From CATOSP01 sp034422355 (GTDB lineage: Bacteria; Chloroflexota; Dehalococcoidia; Lucifugimonadales; UBA3495), in contig DAOUJS010000089.1 in NCBI GenBank assembly GCA_034422355.1, positions 1 to 36,650 of the forward strand: DNA of 36,650 nt, read 5' to 3'. Position 1 is the first letter of the stretch, and the number at the start of each line of letters is the position of its first letter. Both the position numbers and the translations under genes were made by a program. The notes under the pieces were generated by a model, which did no database searches, was not told the DNA's origin, and worked only from the letters and a program-made list of their open reading frames with translations. Shown piece by piece: positions 31,894 through 36,650 of this stretch.

Positions 31894-32424
31894 ATGTCAA
31901 GAGAATTCGAGGCCGAATGCGGACCGGGGTTGCCGGTGGTGTTGGAGTACTACCGTTGGCTGGCTGACGCCCTGAGCGAGGAGGCTCTCCGCCGAAAAGT
32001 TGAGCGCCTCTCTGCCGAAATCACGGACAACCCGGTAGACGCCCACTTTCTGCTGCACCGGGCCATCGCCTACGGGCATCTGGACGAGGTATACGATGCG
32101 ATGCGGGATTACGAACGGGTAATCAAACTGTGTCCCGATGATCCCAAGGTCTACTATTCAAGGGGTGCAACGCTCCTGGACCAAGGCCAGCTGAAGGCAG
32201 CGGTCCGCGACTTCGACCAGGCGACAGAACTTGACCCGTCGCACGCGGATGCCTATTACCGCAGGGGCATTGCCCGAATGCACCTTGGCCAGTACCGGCG
32301 GGCTGTTCAGGATTTTGACCACTTCATTTCCTTGAACCCCCGACACGAATATGTTCACTATGACCGTCGGGTTGCCGCCGACCGGGCGACGGGGGGAGAC
32401 GAGGGATTAACATGGCCAGCCTAG
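31894..32424 (+). CDS. Short TPR protein, 176 residues
   Basis: CAGGAGG within the end of the upstream gene serves ATG 31894. An N-terminal helix with YYRWLADALSEEALRRKVERL precedes three to four TPR units (HFLLHRAIAYGHLDEVYDAMRDYERVIKLCPDD onward). It is translationally coupled to the 581-residue TPR protein, so the two probably interact. Confidence 0.8.
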   Translation: MSREFEAECGPGLPVVLEYYRWLADALSEEALRRKVERLSAEITDNPVDAHFLLHRAIAYGHLDEVYDAMRDYERVIKLCPDDPKVYYSRGATLLDQGQLKAAVRDFDQATELDPSHADAYYRRGIARMHLGQYRRAVQDFDHFISLNPRHEYVHYDRRVAADRATGGDEGLTWPA

Positions 32425-32447
32425 TTGGCTGGGTCATTGCCAAGTTC

Positions 32448-32792
32448 TCAGATGGGGCCTTCGGTCCCAGGGAAGTAGAGAATCCGCCCACCGCACGCCG
32501 GATCCATATTTCCGGTCAGAGCGCCTGGAATGAGCCTTGCATATGCCTGGATTGAGCTAATCGGGGCCGAGACGGGTCCGTTAACAATCATCCGTCTTGG
32601 CCTCAGACCGGTCCGGTACTTGCCGTTCGCCGGGAACCACATCCACACCGGCCTGGGACGCTTGGCGGTATATCTCCTCCATTGCCGGAAGGAAGACTGT
32701 TGGGCGGCGACGGACAGGTCCACATCCTGGCGGTCGCTGGAGACCCGGGCGCAGAGGGCCGCCGGGGTGATGGGTTGCGGCTGATTTTTCAT
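32448..32792 (-). pseudogene. Serine recombinase N-terminal fragment
   Basis: Behind AAAGGAGG the frame begins MKNQPQPITPAALCARVSSD followed by RQDVDLSVAAQ. This is the catalytic start of a large serine recombinase, with the nucleophile Ser inside ARVSS. The similarity then fades, and no resolvase core or DNA-binding region follows before the frame stops. The other recombinase remnant (10438-10930) is a C-terminal half, so both are decayed. Confidence 0.6.
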
Positions 32793-32877
32793 CTGTCCTC
32801 CTTTCCCTGTCCGTGCAGTGGTCTACGGTGCTCAGGGAGCGGAGACAACTACCTTCGTGTATTGCGTTTTCCCATCA

Positions 32878-33318
32878 TCACCGCTCTTCTACCCTTGCCG
32901 AGGGAAGATCGAGAGACCATTCTGAGACAGTGCGGGCGGCGGTATCTATTTCGAGATTGAATGGTGCAGACACCGAATATTCCTTCTCTCCCAAGAGGGG
33001 TAGGCCGATTTTGAGATCAGCCACGGCGGTAGCGGTAACCGAGTACCTGTCCTCGCTCTCCTCTTTCGGCCCTGAGTAAGTCCAAGAGAGGTTTTCGCGA
33101 ATCTGGTCGGCGATTACTCCTCCCGCCAGTTGAGTCAGAGCAGGGTTCTCGCCAACGACTAGCTCCACGGTGGCGTCGGAAACCAGGTCGATGCTCGTGT
33201 TAACCCATTCCTTTGCCACTGCGGTCGCTATGTCCTCCTTGCTCTCTCCGCCTCCACAACCGGCCCACAATCCAACCAAGGTTATTGATGTCAGTAAAAG
33301 TGCCGCGATTTTCGTCAT
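32878..33318 (-). CDS. Putative lipoprotein, 146 residues
   Basis: The signal sequence is MTKIAALLLTSITLVGLWAGC, with Cys21 as the likely lipidated residue (the -3 position is Trp, which is unusual). The mature part is a small alpha/beta domain of unknown family. Its start is 5 bp after the stop of the HigA-type gene, and its GGAAGG site lies within that gene, so the two are one operon. Confidence 0.65.
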   Translation of the reverse strand: MTKIAALLLTSITLVGLWAGCGGGESKEDIATAVAKEWVNTSIDLVSDATVELVVGENPALTQLAGGVIADQIRENLSWTYSGPKEESEDRYSVTATAVADLKIGLPLLGEKEYSVSAPFNLEIDTAARTVSEWSLDLPSARVEER

Positions 33319-33323
33319 ACCCT

Positions 33324-33638
33324 CTATATTCCTTCCTTCCTTGGCTGTTGGCCGCCGGCGCTGGCCAACGGGATGACCTGCAACCGGAATCCCAGGGACC
33401 GGAGCACCCGGAGCACGGTGTTGAACTCGGGGCTGGACCCGGCCCGCATGGACTTGTACAGACTCTTCTCGCCCAGGCCCGTCTCCCGGGCCACCCGCCT
33501 CATCCGGTGAGCGCGGGCCATCTCGCCCATGATGCCCATGATGCGGTGCAAGTCTCCCTCATCCAGCGCAGCGTTGAGCGCAGCCGTCATCTCGTCGGAC
33601 GTGGCCGGATACTCGACCCGTGGTTCCTTGCTGGCCAT
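33324..33638 (-). CDS. HigA/addiction-module antidote-type HTH protein
   Basis: This 104-residue protein contains ALNAALDEGDLHRIMGIMGE, then MRRVARETGLGEKSLYKSM and FNTVLRVLRSLGFRLQVIPL. This is the hallmark layout of the probable addiction-module antidote family (HTH_3-like). Start: ATG 33638 (Met12 of the open frame). The matching HigB/RelE toxin, normally directly upstream, is absent, so it is orphan or has been recruited as a repressor of the downstream lipoprotein. Confidence 0.75.
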   Translation of the reverse strand: MASKEPRVEYPATSDEMTAALNAALDEGDLHRIMGIMGEMARAHRMRRVARETGLGEKSLYKSMRAGSSPEFNTVLRVLRSLGFRLQVIPLASAGGQQPRKEGI

Positions 33639-33794
33639 TGCCGTTCCCCCGCCGTCGTAAGATTGACCCATGGCCGCTTTATGTTATCCCGTCAGATACC
33701 TTATACGCAAGGGCAACTTTCATTCAAGACCTCCAATTTCGGAAATTGCCTGCTGCCATTCATCACGCGGCAACGCCCCGGCGCGTAGCCGTCC

Positions 33795-34232
33795 CTACAC
33801 TGGCAGATACCATGCCAGTAGGACGACCATCACGGCGACGGCGATGCCCAGCCGGGCAAGCCAGCGCCTGGTCCGCTGGTGGCCGTCCTGCTCTCGCAGC
33901 AACTCCGCTTCCAGCCAGCGGTACTCACCTAATGCGGTCTCCGTCTCGACCCGGGCCTGGTCCCGCTCCTGCTCCAGCCGGTCGGCTACGCCGGCCAGCT
34001 CCCCCGCCGTGCGCTCCAGCCGTTCCACCCTGGTCCTGGCATTTCGCAGCGGCTCCCGGTCGCTGGGGTATCGGGGCCCCGCCAGCTTCACGAACACCCG
34101 CCGGCCCTCTCTCGCCACCTCCACCTCTCCCTTGCGGATCATCCGGTCCAGGGTCGATAGCGATACCTCCAACTCCCGTGCCGCCTCTCCCTTGTCCACC
34201 CAGTGAACCTCATCTTTGACGTTATCTGTCAT
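33795..34232 (-). CDS. Membrane-anchored HTH protein with coiled coil
   Basis: The protein has 145 residues. Residues about 10-50 are an excisionase/MerR-like HTH (WVDKGEAARELEVSLSTLDRMIRKGEVEVAREGRRVFVKL). Residues 60-120 form a coiled coil, and a C-terminal transmembrane helix (LARLGIAVAVMVVLLAWYLPV) follows. The layout places a DNA-binding domain on the inner face of the membrane. GAGGTG precedes ATG 34232. The 34233-34486 gap holds no feature I can support. Confidence 0.7.
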   Translation of the reverse strand: MTDNVKDEVHWVDKGEAARELEVSLSTLDRMIRKGEVEVAREGRRVFVKLAGPRYPSDREPLRNARTRVERLERTAGELAGVADRLEQERDQARVETETALGEYRWLEAELLREQDGHQRTRRWLARLGIAVAVMVVLLAWYLPV

Positions 34233-34486
34233 GTCAATCACCTCGTCACCGGCGACACGTCAGGCGATGGCGTCTGGCCCAAAGTCGCCCCACTGTTTTA
34301 GCCTGGTTTCTCACGCTTGCAAGAATGCAACTTTTGACCGTTCAAGGGGAATTGCAGCCCATTTCCTGCGTGGATTCGGGGCCGGACGATGCGTCGCGGT
34401 GTCCCGGCCACTCCCGAAATCGCCCCCGTAACGGCTGTTTGCGCCCCCGGACAACAGAACGGGCAGAAGAAGCCGTATCAGCATGA

Positions 34487-36200
34487 CTAACGTGTCTCCA
34501 GCCGGTGCATCCGTCGGCGCAGGCTGTCCCACCCCCAGGCTCCCAGCTCGGGCAGCGCCAGGGGTGGACTGTCAGCATCCCGCAGGGGACGCCAGGACCG
34601 GCCCAGTATTCCCCTATAGGACAGAAGCCCCCTACTGGACACCAGGATGGGCAGCGCCATGGCGGTCATCCGGGACGCCGTGCTGGCGTAGGTCTCCGCC
34701 ACCTCCTCGGTGTCCACCACGAACAGCGTGGTGGGAAAGGGCGGCTGGTCCTCCCGGGGCGCATCGGAGCGGTAGTAGCGGAGGTAGGCCGCAGGCGGGC
34801 GGCCACGCCCCTGGGGTGGCGGGCCCGCAGCTCGTGCTCGAAGTAGAAGGGCACGTGCAGGCCATCGGTCAGCAGGTGCCCCACCGCGTCGGGGGCGATG
34901 GCGTCCTCGCCCCGGTTGAAGGCCCGGTCCGAGCGGGCGGTGGGCACGGACCATTGCAGTTCGCTGGTGCTGTCGGCCCTCGCCTCGGCAGCCAGCACCG
35001 ACAGGAACCAGGTGATGCCGTCGGCGTGGCTGGTCTGGCGTTCCCAGGTGTGGATGCGGTGTCCCAGGGGCCGGGGCCGTCCGTGGTTGTCGGAATCGGC
35101 TCCGTGCTCCAGGCGGCCATCGTGGTGGCAAGTTGCGCCCGGTCCCGGCGGGTGATGTACCTTATGCCCAGATCCGACAGCGTGTAGCGCATGTCGCCCC
35201 GCTTGCCGTGCTGTTCCACTAGGGCCCAATCGTTCACCAGGCTGCGGGTCATCTGGCTGATGCGGCCGTCGGAGACCCCCAGCCAGCGGGCCAGGTGCTC
35301 CCGGGGGATCATGGGGTGGTCGGTAATCAGGTCCAGGGCGCGCTTCTCCGAGGGGCTGACGCCGAAGGCCGGAGCAGACTGGACCATCCGCTCCGGGTCG
35401 GGCAGGGAGGCGCGCTTGCGCTCCGGCGTTTCCCAGGGAAACCTGCCGCCGGGGTCGGCCTGGGAGACCACCTGCTCCAGGGTGCGGTACCTCCTGCCCA
35501 CCACCCAGTTAGAGGAAGTCCAGGCCAGACGGTTCCATTCTTGCAGCGTCTCCCGGCGCTCCACGCCCATGTAGCAGTCCCGCAGGTCGGCGTTCAGGCA
35601 GAACTCGTCGGTGAGCCGCTGCTCCCAGGGGCTGGGCGTCAGGACCAGCACGACAGAGGGACGGTGGGTGTAGTGGTACTCGGCGATGGCCCGCAGGCGG
35701 TCGTAGATCGAGCGGCGCCGCAGGGCCAGGCCTTGGCGCACCACCCCAAAGCTGCGGCCATTGTGGAGGGTGATCACCGCGTCGAACCGGCCCCGACGGT
35801 GGAAATCAACACAGGTGCACAGGACGTCCACGCCGGGGGACAGGGTTGCCGCCAGGCGGTACACCGAGGCCACCGCGTCCATACGACGTAGCAGCAGCGC
35901 CAGCCACTGCCGGGACACCGGGTAGGCCCGCACGAAATCCGAGGGCGTGTCGAAGCGCAGGGCGTCGGAGGCTTGGGCGATGCCCTTTTTCGTTAGGTAG
36001 TAGCGGTGGCTGGAGGGCAGTTGGGCGGCGCCGTCCTTCAGCAGGCCGGTCAGGGCGCGGTGCGCCGTCGCCAGCGGCTCGCCCAGGACCGGGGCCAGTT
36101 CTCCGGCGTCGATGAACGGCAGCCGGGCCAGGTGGTGCATCAGTTCTTGGTCGGAGACGCTCGTATATCGAGCATAGCAGACGGGATACCCTCCGGTCAC
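34487..36200 (-). pseudogene. Replication-relaxation-like protein, two frameshifts
   Basis: From GTG 36200 an N-terminal winged-helix region (ELAPVLGEPLATAHRALTGLLKDG) and a second wHTH (IPREHLARWLGVSDGRISQM) are readable to about 35080. The frame then shifts in a C/G-rich run. The next frame gives GITWFLSVLAAEAR and AIAPDAVGHLLTDG, then FYFEHELRARHPRGVA. Near 34800 it shifts again to YLRYYRSDAPREDQPPFPTTLFVVDTEE. The PD...E.E layout resembles the Replic_Relax family of plasmids and integrative elements. IS66 inserted 17 bp upstream. Either it is a pseudogene or the assembly has indels. Confidence 0.6.
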
Positions 36201-36216
36201 CAGGCAAGTGTCAGTA

Positions 36217-36650
36217 GTAACTGTTCAGACTTGATGAGGCGAATCTACCGGGCCGGCGGTTCTACGGTTCCGCTGAAAGACACTGGCATCCGCGGGCTGG
36301 TTGTGGCATAAAGGGACAATGGAAACAGGACTGGACCTGACCAAGGCAAGCCGGGAAACTCTGCTGGCAGTCATTGCCGGACAACAGGGGATCATCACCG
36401 AACTGAGCCAGCGGGTGGAGGGCTTGGAAGCCCGGTTGTCCAAAGGCGGTGGCCGAGGCTCCGGGATGCCGGGCCATAAGCCCGCCGCCAGAGGCAAGGG
36501 GGCGCCGGAGCGGAAGGGGCCGCGCAAGAAGCGTCAGCACGGCTTTGCCCGGCCGCGGACGGAACCCACCCGCCGGGTGGAGCACGCCGTGGAGTCCTGC
36601 CCGGAGTGCCATACCGGGCTGAGTGGGGGCTGGGTGCACCGGACCCGGGA
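36217..36650 (+). mobile_element. IS66-family element, right copy (5' part, runs off window)
   Basis: It begins with GTAACTGTTCAGAC. The 102-bp leader matches the left copy at 1-112. The insertion faces outward to the right. Confidence 0.8.
36319..36650 (+). CDS. IS66-family transposase TnpC, N-terminal part
   Basis: The visible 110 residues start METGLDLTKASRETLLAVIA and have a leucine-zipper-like segment (ITELSQRVEGLEARL), a basic Gly/Lys-rich linker (GRGSGMPGHKPAARGKG) and the zinc-finger start ESCPECHTGLSGG, as in IS66 TnpC. The DDE domain lies beyond the window. No IS66 Orf1/Orf2 accessory genes are seen between the terminus and this ORF, so it is a single-gene type. Confidence 0.8.
   Translation, partial: METGLDLTKASRETLLAVIAGQQGIITELSQRVEGLEARLSKGGGRGSGMPGHKPAARGKGAPERKGPRKKRQHGFARPRTEPTRRVEHAVESCPECHTGLSGGWVHRTR

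Noticed and set aside
32412..32558. 48-codon frame overlapping the end of the short TPR gene
   Set aside because: It has no ribosome site, no motif, and overlaps the antisense recombinase fragment.

Overview
The window looks like chromosomal DNA of a GC-rich bacterium, most likely a Chloroflexota member of the Dehalococcoidia/SAR202 type. That placement is inferred from the gene mix: a LLM-class flavin monooxygenase, a GGT-like hydrolase, a RACo-like ferredoxin/ASKHA protein, a stand-alone Lrp ligand-binding domain, PaREP1/HEPN-type genes, IS66, IS630 and IS1595 elements, and a solitary 5S rRNA gene. No 16S or protein marker comparison was possible. Both window ends lie inside outward-facing copies of the same IS66-family element (1-112 and 36217-36650), which probably marks where an assembly broke.

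Layout: 129-5035 is core-type DNA: flavin monooxygenase, small HEPN-like gene, folD, queA, VOC protein and a Fur-family regulator. 5208-11089 is an accessory island bounded by two inverted ~150-bp MITE-like repeats. It holds small orphan genes, a degenerate tRNA, an intact IS1595 transposase, a run of structured RNA elements with tiny ORFs (7448-7937), two small membrane proteins, a DUF262-HEPN pair (probable defence or toxin-type cassette) and a broken serine recombinase. 11087-17036 returns to metabolism: zinc-ribbon/ADP-ribosylglycohydrolase fusion, GGT, RACo-like activator, moaD and moaE. 17131-18883 is a small accessory patch: a DUF4268 nuclease-like gene, its overlapping partner and a broken HEPN gene. 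18869-25859 is housekeeping: radA, clpC, 5S rRNA, rsmG, Lrp-type RAM protein, acyl-CoA dehydrogenase.

From 26086 to the end the DNA is again accessory: a truncated solute-binding protein, a decayed IS630 transposase whose surviving terminal repeat matches the MITE ends, two paralogous membrane coiled-coil proteins flanking a hypothetical gene, a ketopantoate-reductase-like enzyme, a two-gene TPR operon, a serine recombinase fragment, an orphan HigA-type antitoxin cotranscribed with a lipoprotein, a membrane-anchored HTH protein and a frameshifted replication-relaxation-like gene. The last group resembles remains of a plasmid or integrative element.

The best candidates for something undescribed are the island at 5.2-11.1 kb (the MITE pair, the DUF262-HEPN cassette and the tandem hairpin/tiny-ORF/terminator units), the DUF4268 two-gene cassette, and the zinc-ribbon ADP-ribosylglycohydrolase.
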